Below, in pieces: positions 8,382 to 14,925 of a stretch of 34,688 nt of DNA (the first letter of the stretch is position 1; each line of letters begins with the position of its first letter). Source of the DNA: CAYPAU01 sp964408825 (GTDB lineage Bacteria > Patescibacteriota > Microgenomatia > Levybacterales > UBA12049); the NCBI GenBank assembly GCA_964408825.1, contig CAYPAU010000009.1, forward strand, positions 1-34,688. The letters run 5' to 3'. The translations under genes were made by a program, and so were the position numbers. Under the pieces are notes generated by a model. That model was not told where the DNA came from. It did not search any database and worked only from the letters and a program-made list of their open reading frames with translations.

Positions 8382-10490
8382 ATGGAATCAAAAAAAGAAT
8401 TTTATTCAAACCTTGACAATTTTTCTTTATACCTTCTGGGAATCCTTCTTCTTATCTTCCCCATCTCTATGCTTACAATCACTACAGATTTCTATACCCT
8501 TCCTAAGCAAATAATATTCGGGGCAGTTGTTCTTCTTGTAATATTTTTGTTTGGATTGAAATCTTTGATAAACGGGCAAGTTGTAATAAGAAGAACTCCG
8601 TTTGACCTTCCCATCTTTATTCTTACTGCTGTTGTACTCGCCTCCTCTGTCTTTGCCGTAAACAGGGCTGATTCTTTAATATCCTTCGTCCCTTTTCTCT
8701 TTGCCGTTTTATCCTTTTTTGCAATCGTAAATACGGCAAAAGGCAGAAATGAATCGCTCCTTCTTGCTACGGCTCTTGCCACAGGAGGAGTTTTGGTTTC
8801 CATACTTGGGATTCTTAGTTTCTTTAAAATCTATCTACTTCCTTTTGCTTTTTCTAAATCTCAAACCTTTACCCCCTTAGGCTCTCTTCTTGATCAAGCC
8901 TTATATTTAGCTCTTATTTTGCCTTTAGTCTTCTATCTTGCAAAACCTGCCTTAAAATTTGTAAGGAAAGGGGCGGAAGCCTCAGAAACAATGTCCGGAC
9001 ACGAAGGAATAAAGAAAAGCATTGCAGCAGTTTTTGGAGTAGGTTTAGCAGGAATAGTAATAGGACTTCTTGTTTCGATGTTTCTGCTTTTTAAAACACC
9101 TTCCTCATCAGGAGGACTTCTCATGCTTCCTTATGAAACAGGTTTTCAGACAGGTTTTGCAGCAATATCCCAAGATACCGGAAGGGTTCTTAAGGGATTT
9201 TTGTTTGGCTCAGGATATGGCACTTTTATAACGGATTTTACTCGCTTCAAACAGCCGTCAATTAATCAAAATAATAATCTTTGGAATCTTACCTTTTTTA
9301 GATCTTCAAGTTTTCTACTTGAACTTTTGGCAACAACTGGAATCCTAGGGGCTCTTACGCTTATTTTTCTATTATTTAAAATCTTAAAAAATAAGTTCGT
9401 CCTAAGTCTGACTTTTATTGCAGTAGCAAGTGCTATTCTTCTTCCCTTCTCATTCTCGATTCTTGCCCTATTTTTTGTTCTTCTTGGACTTGTCTCATCT
9501 TTAAGAGGAGACTCATCGAAAACACACTCCGAAGGCTTTCAGGATGTTGAGCTTCAGCTTGTTGCGCTTAAGAAGGGTCTTATTTCATTTGATCCGACAA
9601 TCTCAAGACAAAAAAGCACGGCTCTTCCTGCAATAATCTTTGTGGCAATTGCAATCATCACAGGGGTTATAGTTTATTTCGGTGGAAAATATGTAATCTC
9701 TGATGTAACTTTCCAACAATCACTCATTGCGGCATCCCAAAATAACGGATCTCTCACATATCAGAAACAGGTCGACTCAATATCTATGTTTCCCTACCGC
9801 GACGCCTACTACAGAATTTTTTCTCAGACAAACTTAGCGTTGGCAAATTCTCTTGCATCTGCACAGCCTCAGGGGTCATCGCCAAGTTCTCAGACACAGC
9901 AGACGATACTAACCCTTATTCAACAATCTATAAACAGTGGCAGGGCAGCCGTTACATACGCCCCCCAGACTATGCTTAACTGGCAGAATCTTGCATCTAT
10001 CTACAGAAGTCTCATCGGATTTGGGCAAAATGCAGATCAGTTTGCGCTTATCTCAAATCAGCAGGCAATTGTACTTGACCCCAATAATCCTCAGGAATAC
10101 ATAAATCTTGGAGGAATTTACTACCAGCTTACACAGTGGGATGAAGCCATAAGACAATTTCAAATAGCGGTTGCTTTAAAACCCGACCTTGCAAATGCTT
10201 ATTATAACTTAGGGCACGCTCTTCAGGAGAAAGGAGATTTAAACGGTGCTCTTGCGCAGTATGAGGTCGTTCAAAGAATCGTTGCAAATGACAAGCCAAA
10301 TCTTGATAGAATTAATCAGGAAATTGATGCTCTTAAAAAGAGAATAGCAGGAACAGTGGAGCAGGGGCCCAATCCGGGTTCTGAGGAACCGCTTGGCATA
10401 AATCAACCGGAGACTCAGCTCCCTCCACAAAACCCACCTGTTAAGATCCCTGCTCCCTCGGGGTCCCCAACCCCAACTCCCAAGGAATAA
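8382..10490 (+). CDS. O-antigen-ligase-like polytopic membrane protein with C-terminal TPRs, 702 aa
   Basis: The first ~380 residues contain about ten hydrophobic helices (LLGILLLIFPISM, IIFGAVVLLVIFLFGL, and on to ILALFFVLLGLVSSL), followed by another TM at ~425-445. The arrangement matches the Wzy/WaaL (O-antigen ligase) superfamily of many CPR and Firmicutes proteins, in which a large loop is followed by tetratricopeptide repeats. TPR-like units are clear at ~570-640 (PQEYINLGGIYYQL, AIRQFQIAVALKPDLANAYY, ALQEKGDLNGALAQYE). The tail is a Pro-rich low-complexity region. Likely role: polymerising or ligating surface glycans, fitting the glycosyltransferases at 21-27 kb. Catalytic residues cannot be named from the sequence alone. 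Confidence 0.7.
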   Translation: MESKKEFYSNLDNFSLYLLGILLLIFPISMLTITTDFYTLPKQIIFGAVVLLVIFLFGLKSLINGQVVIRRTPFDLPIFILTAVVLASSVFAVNRADSLISFVPFLFAVLSFFAIVNTAKGRNESLLLATALATGGVLVSILGILSFFKIYLLPFAFSKSQTFTPLGSLLDQALYLALILPLVFYLAKPALKFVRKGAEASETMSGHEGIKKSIAAVFGVGLAGIVIGLLVSMFLLFKTPSSSGGLLMLPYETGFQTGFAAISQDTGRVLKGFLFGSGYGTFITDFTRFKQPSINQNNNLWNLTFFRSSSFLLELLATTGILGALTLIFLLFKILKNKFVLSLTFIAVASAILLPFSFSILALFFVLLGLVSSLRGDSSKTHSEGFQDVELQLVALKKGLISFDPTISRQKSTALPAIIFVAIAIITGVIVYFGGKYVISDVTFQQSLIAASQNNGSLTYQKQVDSISMFPYRDAYYRIFSQTNLALANSLASAQPQGSSPSSQTQQTILTLIQQSINSGRAAVTYAPQTMLNWQNLASIYRSLIGFGQNADQFALISNQQAIVLDPNNPQEYINLGGIYYQLTQWDEAIRQFQIAVALKPDLANAYYNLGHALQEKGDLNGALAQYEVVQRIVANDKPNLDRINQEIDALKKRIAGTVEQGPNPGSEEPLGINQPETQLPPQNPPVKIPAPSGSPTPTPKE

Positions 10491-10534
10491 TTTACCTAAG
10501 TTTCTGAATTATGCTAAAATTAGCTTGAACATTT

Positions 10535-10608
10535 GGGCTTGTAGGTAAATGGTATACCGGTACATTCGCAATGTACTATTCCGAGTTCGATTCTCGGCAA
10601 GTCCACCA
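10535..10608 (+). tRNA. tRNA-Ala (anticodon CGC)
   Basis: Folded by eye into a complete cloverleaf: acceptor GGGCTTG/CAAGTCC, D-stem GGTA/TACC, anticodon stem GTACA/TGTAC with loop TTCGCAA, 4-nt variable loop, T-stem CCGAG/CTCGG with loop TTCGATT, discriminator A, and an encoded CCA (10606-10608). The anticodon at positions 34-36 is CGC (codon GCG). The acceptor has a G3:U70 wobble pair, the alanine identity element, which confirms the assignment. Confidence 0.95.
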
Positions 10609-10668
10609 CACTTCGCTCTTCGAGCTTCGCGTGGCGCAGCCACAGAAAAGCGAGAAGAAAGAAGTGTG
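10607..10668 (+). other. Imperfect hairpin trailing the first tRNA-Ala
   Basis: CACACTTC (10607-10614) is complementary to GAAGTGTG (10661-10668), and the centre has a 5-bp hairpin GTGGC-GCA-GCCAC (10631-10643). It starts within the CCA end of the tRNA and has no U-tract, so it may be a processing or boundary structure rather than a classical terminator. Confidence 0.4.
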
Positions 10669-10743
10669 CTCCAATGAATTTTGAAAAATATTTAAAAAGT
10701 TCATCAGGATTTGCCTTTAGGAACAAAAGGTTATTATAAACTG

Positions 10744-10815
10744 GGGCCGGTGGCGTAACGGTAGCGCACCTCCATGGCATGGAGGGGGTTGAGAGTTCGA
10801 ATCTCTTCCGGTCCA
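10744..10815 (+). tRNA. tRNA-Ala (anticodon GGC)
   Basis: Complete cloverleaf: acceptor GGGCCGG/CCGGTCC with a G3:U70 pair, D-stem GCGT/GCGC, anticodon stem CCTCC/GGAGG with loop ATGGCAT (anticodon GGC, codon GCC), 5-nt variable loop, T-stem GAGAG/CTCTT with loop TTCGAAT, discriminator A at 10815. The next bases are CAC, so CCA is not encoded and must be added. Together with the CGC gene 135 nt upstream this makes a small Ala-tRNA cluster. Downstream, GCTTGC-TCAGT-GCAAGC forms a hairpin. Confidence 0.95.
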
Positions 10816-10966
10816 CACTTCGGCGCTCTCCGCTTGCTCAGTGCAAGCAAACGCGTGAAGAAATGATTTTAAGAAATGAGAAGTTTACCCTGAGCGAAGA
10901 AGTCGAAGAGAACCTCTTCCGATCCCTAAACTATTGTTACTTGTTAACTGTTAATCGTTAGTAGTT

Positions 10967-12091
10967 CTACTGAAGATAAGGGAGTGGATTAACCAGGACT
11001 CCGTTTTTAATGATTTCAAAATGTACGTGGGATCCTGTAGTTCTTCCTGTCATACCTACCCATCCTATAACAGTTTTCCCAGCGACAACCTCGTCCCCGA
11101 TCCCGACATTGACTCCTGACATATGGGCATAATGAGTAACTGTTCCCGCCCCATCATCTATATACAGATTGTTTCCGTACCCGCCGTCCCAGCTCCCGAG
11201 AACTATTTTTGAAACAGTACCATTGCTTGCGGCAACAATTGGTGTACCAATCGGAGATAAAATATCAATTGCCATATGATACCAAGTGGCAAACTGACTT
11301 ATAACACCGCGGAGGGGCCATGTAAAACCGGCCGAGGAGACGGAAACCGGACCTTGAGCAATAAATGTCTGTCGTCTTGGCGTACTTGGTATCGCCGAAG
11401 GCTTTACTCCATCAGGAACTATTAATATCTGCCCAATGACAAGGGAAAAAGTCTGAGGATTGGCAAAGTCATTGAATGGAAAATCTACTATCTTCTGAGC
11501 TTCCGTATCATACCTTTTCGCAATAGAATAAACTGTATCACCGGATTGGACCTTGTGTGCCATTCCCGAAACAGGAAGTATTTCAAGTCCGTCTCCAATT
11601 CCGATATTGTCATTCGTAAGATTATTTGCCCATCTTACCGTGTCCTCCGAAACTCCAAATTTCCTTGCTATTGTAGATATGGTATCTCCTCTTTCAACCT
11701 TATATGTTATTATTTTGTCCCTTGGCTTTTGAGAAATTTCCGTTTTAAGTACATCCTCGTCTATTATGATGGACTGGTTTTGGGAGGGAGAGTCTAAGGC
11801 GTAGGTTGAGGAATTGTTTGAAAAGACAGGATAAGTGCTGGTTAAAAATGGGGCGAGTAAGACTCCAATGCCCAAGACCGCCATTACCGCCAAGTGCAAA
11901 AAAGACCGGCTGTACCGACCCCTTTTCATCATAAAAAGCCTGACTATGGAATTTTTATAATTCTCAAATATTCCAGATCCCGAAATAATTTTTTTTCTTA
12001 TATACGAATAAAAAAAAGAGAGAAAAGATGAGAAATCGGACCAAAATTTAAGAAAAACTGTTATAATCTGGGAGATTGGGTGCTTTCGCAT
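10967..12091 (-). CDS. M23-family murein endopeptidase with two LysM domains
   Basis: About 374 aa. A cytoplasmic N-terminal segment precedes one TM helix (LAVMAVLGIGVLLAPFL, residues ~66-82), so the enzyme faces outward. Two LysM peptidoglycan-binding domains follow (YKVERGDTISTIARKFGVS at ~131; HKVQSGDTVYSIAKRY at ~182). The C-terminal lysostaphin-like domain keeps the metal ligands and catalytic histidines: HMAID (HxxxD), HYAHM and GSHVHFEI (HxH). It should cleave peptide cross-links of murein in growth or division. I chose the ATG at 12091; a TTG nine bases upstream (12100) would add three residues. Neither has an SD. The upstream gap to rho carries copy A of the dispersed structured element. 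Confidence 0.9.
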   Translation of the reverse strand: MRKHPISQIITVFLKFWSDFSSFLSFFYSYIRKKIISGSGIFENYKNSIVRLFMMKRGRYSRSFLHLAVMAVLGIGVLLAPFLTSTYPVFSNNSSTYALDSPSQNQSIIIDEDVLKTEISQKPRDKIITYKVERGDTISTIARKFGVSEDTVRWANNLTNDNIGIGDGLEILPVSGMAHKVQSGDTVYSIAKRYDTEAQKIVDFPFNDFANPQTFSLVIGQILIVPDGVKPSAIPSTPRRQTFIAQGPVSVSSAGFTWPLRGVISQFATWYHMAIDILSPIGTPIVAASNGTVSKIVLGSWDGGYGNNLYIDDGAGTVTHYAHMSGVNVGIGDEVVAGKTVIGWVGMTGRTTGSHVHFEIIKNGVLVNPLPYLQ

Positions 12092-12190
12092 ATGGGACAA
12101 CTTAAAAGATTAACAGAAAGACAGGGTTCATGTCAAATCAAAATTAACTTCCAACTCCTGATTCCCAACATCTAACAATCGATAAACAGA

Positions 12191-12226
12191 GACGAAAGCA
12201 AGTCATTTGAGAATGAACTGAAAGCC
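12191..12226 (+). repeat. 36-bp dispersed repeat, intergenic copy
   Basis: The 36-bp sequence beginning GACGAAAGCAAG and ending GAACTGAAAGCC matches 33 of 36 bases with 29772-29807, where the same repeat lies inside the radA coding sequence (antisense to it). Confidence 0.7.
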
Positions 12227-12247
12227 AAGTAAAAATATGTATTTAAA

Positions 12248-12430
12248 TCGCCACTCCGCAGTTGAATACATGATAAGTTAAGCGAACGACTCAGGGGGAT
12301 TCCTCACCCCGATTTAATCGGGGTTGAGGAGGGGGTGAAATCACCCGAGGAGTGAGCTTAACTTCGAAAGCATGAAACAAGGCGTGGCGAGAGCTTTTGG
12401 TACTTTTGTCGATACAAAAGTACAAAGAAA
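12248..12430 (+). repeat. Dispersed structured element, copy A
   Basis: One of three related elements (see 21144 and 27148). Closing stem TCGCCAC (12248-12254)/GTGGCGA (12384-12390); inner stem AAGTTAAGC (12275-12283)/GCTTAACTT (12356-12364); a variable apical part with the hairpins CCCCGATT-T-AATCGGGG (12307-12323) and GGGTGA-AA-TCACCC; then a 3' terminal hairpin GTACTTTTGT-CGAT-ACAAAAGTAC (12400-12423). It fills the space between rho and the M23 gene, ending 3 nt from the rho stop codon, in the opposite orientation to both genes. Confidence 0.7.
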
Positions 12431-12432
12431 GC

Positions 12433-13689
12433 TTATCCTTTTCCCAGCGAATTGAGGAATTCTTCGTTGGTTTCTGTCTTAGATAACCTTTCGACCAAAA
12501 CAGCTGTTCTTTCCTCAGGGGAAAGCATGTCAAGCATTCTTCTCATTGTAACTACTTTCTTAAGTTCAGGTTCTGAAAGTAAAAGTTCTTCCTGTCTTGT
12601 ACCCGATCTCTCAACATCAATACTCGGAAATATTCTTTTATCGGACAGTCTTCTGTCCAAATGAAGTTCCATATTTCCGGTTCCTTTAAACTCTTCATAA
12701 ATAAGATCATCCATTCGGGAACCTGTTTCGACAAGAGCAGTTCCTATAATAGTAAGCGATCCTCCGTCTTTGCAGTTACGGGCAGCCCCAAAAAACCTTT
12801 TGGCGGGCCAGAGAGCAGCCGGGTCAAATCCTCCAGATAGGGTCCTTCCAGATGGCGCAACCGAAAGATTATAGGCGCGGGCAAGTCTTGTGATCGAGTC
12901 AAGAAGTATGATTACATCTTTTCCCTGTTCAACGAGTCTTTTTGCCCGATCCAAAGTAATTTCCGCGACCTTAGTCTGTTTCTCCGGCGGTTCATCAAAA
13001 TTGGAAGCAACAACGTCACCCTTAACCGAGGCAGATATGTCTGTTACCTCCTCCGGCCGCTCACCAATTAAAGCTGCCATAAGATGGGTCTTTGGAAAAT
13101 TCTGGGAAATCCCCGCAGCTATTTCCTTAAGAATTGTGGTCTTTCCGGCCTTAGGCGGAGAAACAATCATTCCCCTTTGTCCAAAGCCGATAGGAGCGAC
13201 TAAATCCATTATTCTTGTTGAAAGAGGAAATTTTCCGGTCGCAAGAGTAATTTGTTTCTTAGGATATATGGGAGTTAGGTCATCGAAATAAGAACGTCTT
13301 AGAGACTCTTCCGCATCTATGCCGTTTACCCTCTCAACTTTTAATAGTCCGAAATACCGCTCCGTATCCTTAGGCGGTCTGCCCTGCCCTTCCACCAAAT
13401 CGCCGGATCGAAGCATGAATCTTCTTATTTGAGACTGAGAAATATATACATCATTCATCGAAGGCGTGAACCTGGGTCGCAAGAATCCGTGTCCCTCGGG
13501 TTGAATATCCAAAATTCCCGAGACCGGTTGTGTCAAAGCCATATCCTCTGTTGAGCGAGGGTGATAAGGTTGCAAAGGAAGACTTTCTTGAGGCTTTTCC
13601 ATCAGAACTTTCTCCGCGGGCTCCTCAGGAGCTTGCCCTACTAAATCTTCTAAAGTCTTTTTTGTCTTTGTTTTTCTTGTATAAGCCAT
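12433..13689 (-). CDS. rho: Transcription termination factor Rho
   Basis: 418 aa, the usual length. Rho is a hexameric RNA-dependent ATPase that pulls RNA out of the elongation complex. Residues ~55-125 form the CSD-type RNA-binding domain with the RNP1-like GHGFLR (67-72). The ATPase core has Walker A PPKAGKTT (178-185), Walker B VIILLD (259-264) followed by SITRLARAYN, and the Q-loop PSGRTLSGGFDPAAL (279-293). The N-terminal ~50 residues are a Lys/Pro/Glu-rich disordered extension instead of a full Rho_N domain. The ATG at 13689 has no SD. It is transcribed away from the DUF11 gene. The 3' end directly abuts structured element copy A. Confidence 0.97.
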   Translation of the reverse strand: MAYTRKTKTKKTLEDLVGQAPEEPAEKVLMEKPQESLPLQPYHPRSTEDMALTQPVSGILDIQPEGHGFLRPRFTPSMNDVYISQSQIRRFMLRSGDLVEGQGRPPKDTERYFGLLKVERVNGIDAEESLRRSYFDDLTPIYPKKQITLATGKFPLSTRIMDLVAPIGFGQRGMIVSPPKAGKTTILKEIAAGISQNFPKTHLMAALIGERPEEVTDISASVKGDVVASNFDEPPEKQTKVAEITLDRAKRLVEQGKDVIILLDSITRLARAYNLSVAPSGRTLSGGFDPAALWPAKRFFGAARNCKDGGSLTIIGTALVETGSRMDDLIYEEFKGTGNMELHLDRRLSDKRIFPSIDVERSGTRQEELLLSEPELKKVVTMRRMLDMLSPEERTAVLVERLSKTETNEEFLNSLGKG

Positions 13690-14002
13690 ACTGAACAGAT
13701 TTATGAATTATGAATTATGGGAATGATAAATATATTCAATTGGTATCACGCATTTACCGTAGACTGTAGTCGGAAAGCTGTAGTCGGTCCATGCGGGAAT
13801 TTCTGAAGAATCAGAACAAGTGTATTACAACACAAGAAAATCCGCTTGTCAAGAAGCAAAATATTTGCGGGGAGCTTGCAAAATTTTCGCTGTGAGCATT
13901 CGCGCCATTAACCTTTTTGTCTGTGTACAAACTTTATCCGCGTTGTGAACACGCAAATTTTCGTAAGCGACCTCAGCAAATATTTTGCCTAATTTTGCCC
14001 CC
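13690..14002. other. Intergenic region upstream of rho
   Basis: No gene supported. It holds the AT-rich rho upstream sequence (13700-13740), a duplicated motif CTGTAGTCGG at about 13768-13793, and AT-rich sequence leading into the plus-strand promoter at 14003. A 63-codon minus frame (13849-14040) overlaps that promoter and has no supporting features. Confidence 0.4.
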
Positions 14003-14031
14003 TTGACAAGGCCTATATTATGTGTTAATAT
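14003..14031 (+). promoter_or_regulatory. Near-consensus promoter
   Basis: TTGACA (14003-14008), exactly 17 nt, TAATAT (14026-14031). The predicted start is about A14039, only five bases before the terminator hairpin at 14044, so the primary product would be a ~40-nt RNA unless RNA polymerase reads through into the DUF11 gene. Confidence 0.7.
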
Positions 14032-14043
14032 CCTTTGCATCTT

Positions 14044-14078
14044 AAGATACTGCTTATTTAGTCAGTATCTTTTTTTTT
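14044..14078 (+). terminator. Intrinsic terminator or attenuator in front of the DUF11 gene
   Basis: Nine-base-pair stem AAGATACTG (14044-14052)/CAGTATCTT (14063-14071), 10-nt loop, followed by an unbroken T-run to 14078. No plus-strand gene precedes it, and a promoter starts just upstream, so it would act on that promoter's own transcript. Confidence 0.75.
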
Positions 14079-14131
14079 AGATTGAATCATGACCCTTCGA
14101 TACTCAGGGTCATATTGAGCAAAGTCGAAAT

Positions 14132-14818
14132 ATGAATAAGATTTTTCTTTCAATTTTTGCAGTCGCATTTTTTGCGCTGTTTGCAGTTTCTCAAAAATCT
14201 TTTGCTGATACTGTCTGTCAACCAATTTATGGTGGTGGACAAACATGTGTTCAGGTCGGCAATCTTCTAGTAAATAAAACCGTTAAGAATCCTCAAAGCG
14301 GAGCTTTCGTTGACAATCTTTCCGTTAATGACCCTAAATACGAACCTTCCTCAACTGTAACTTTTAAAATTACAGTCACCAACACCGGTTCAGGAAATAT
14401 TTCAAAAGCAACCGTGAAAGATACTCTTCCCAACTTTGTTACATTCGTATCGGGTCCGGGGAGTTTTGATTCAAATACCAAAGTTCTTACCTTTGAAGTT
14501 GTGAATCTTGGCGCGGGCCAGTCTCAAACCTTCGATATACAGGCAAAAGTTGCCGACTCCGGAAGTCTTCCGGCAGATCAGGGTATTACTTGTGTCGTAA
14601 ATCAGGTTTTGGCAACAGCTGATAGCATGCAAAGCTCAGACAATTCACAGTTTTGTATTGAGAAGCCGGTGCTCGGAGTTACAAAAGGCGGACTCAAAGT
14701 TTTCCCGGCGCCACAAGTTGTAACTACACCTCCAACTGGTCCTGAAATGCTTCCTCTAATCGGGCTTATTCCAGGAGGTGCACTCGGATTCTTCCTCAGA
14801 AAAAAAACCTCAAAGTAA
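14132..14818 (+). CDS. Surface DUF11-domain protein with TGPE-type C-terminal tail, 228 aa
   Basis: Signal peptide at residues 1-25 (FLSIFAVAFFALFAV core, cleavage after SFA). Residues ~65-160 form one DUF11 beta-sandwich: SSTVTFKITVTNTGSGNIS, VKDTLPNFVTFVSGPG and LGAGQSQTFDIQAKVADSG, the pattern of conserved-repeat domains in surface and adhesion proteins. Four cysteines flank the domain. The C-terminus is a three-part tail: TPPTGPEM, a hydrophobic stretch LPLIGLIPGGALGFFL, and basic RKKTSK, resembling a sortase-type sorting signal with TGPE in place of LPXTG. The ATG lacks an SD. Upstream lie a repeat-like sequence (14091-14131, inverted repeat GACCCT/AGGGTC) and a promoter-terminator pair that may attenuate expression. 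Confidence 0.8.
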   Translation: MNKIFLSIFAVAFFALFAVSQKSFADTVCQPIYGGGQTCVQVGNLLVNKTVKNPQSGAFVDNLSVNDPKYEPSSTVTFKITVTNTGSGNISKATVKDTLPNFVTFVSGPGSFDSNTKVLTFEVVNLGAGQSQTFDIQAKVADSGSLPADQGITCVVNQVLATADSMQSSDNSQFCIEKPVLGVTKGGLKVFPAPQVVTTPPTGPEMLPLIGLIPGGALGFFLRKKTSK

Positions 14819-14821
14819 GAT

Positions 14822-14925
14822 ATTTTCCATTCTTCAATTTTCCATTTGTCATTTATTTGTTAATTTGACAATTTTTAAATTTTAAAATCAATGGAAAATG
14901 GCAAATAATAAAATGGCAAATCCAG
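14822..14925. repeat. AT-rich spacer with CCATTTGCCATTT-type repeats
   Basis: Between the convergent DUF11 and ATPase genes. It contains TTCCATTTGTCATTT near its start and ATGGAAAATGGCAAAT near its end, partly complementary to each other. The same CAAATGGCAAAT unit recurs at 25254-25270 and 25405-25440 and, inverted, at 29740-29766 inside radA. Confidence 0.5.

Noticed and set aside
12395..12430. Classical intrinsic terminator for rho
   Set aside because: The hairpin next to the rho stop lacks a U-tract on the minus strand and is shared with the other two element copies, so it is treated as part of that element.
13849..14040. 63-codon minus-strand frame
   Set aside because: Overlaps the strong plus-strand promoter at 14003-14031 and has no supporting features.
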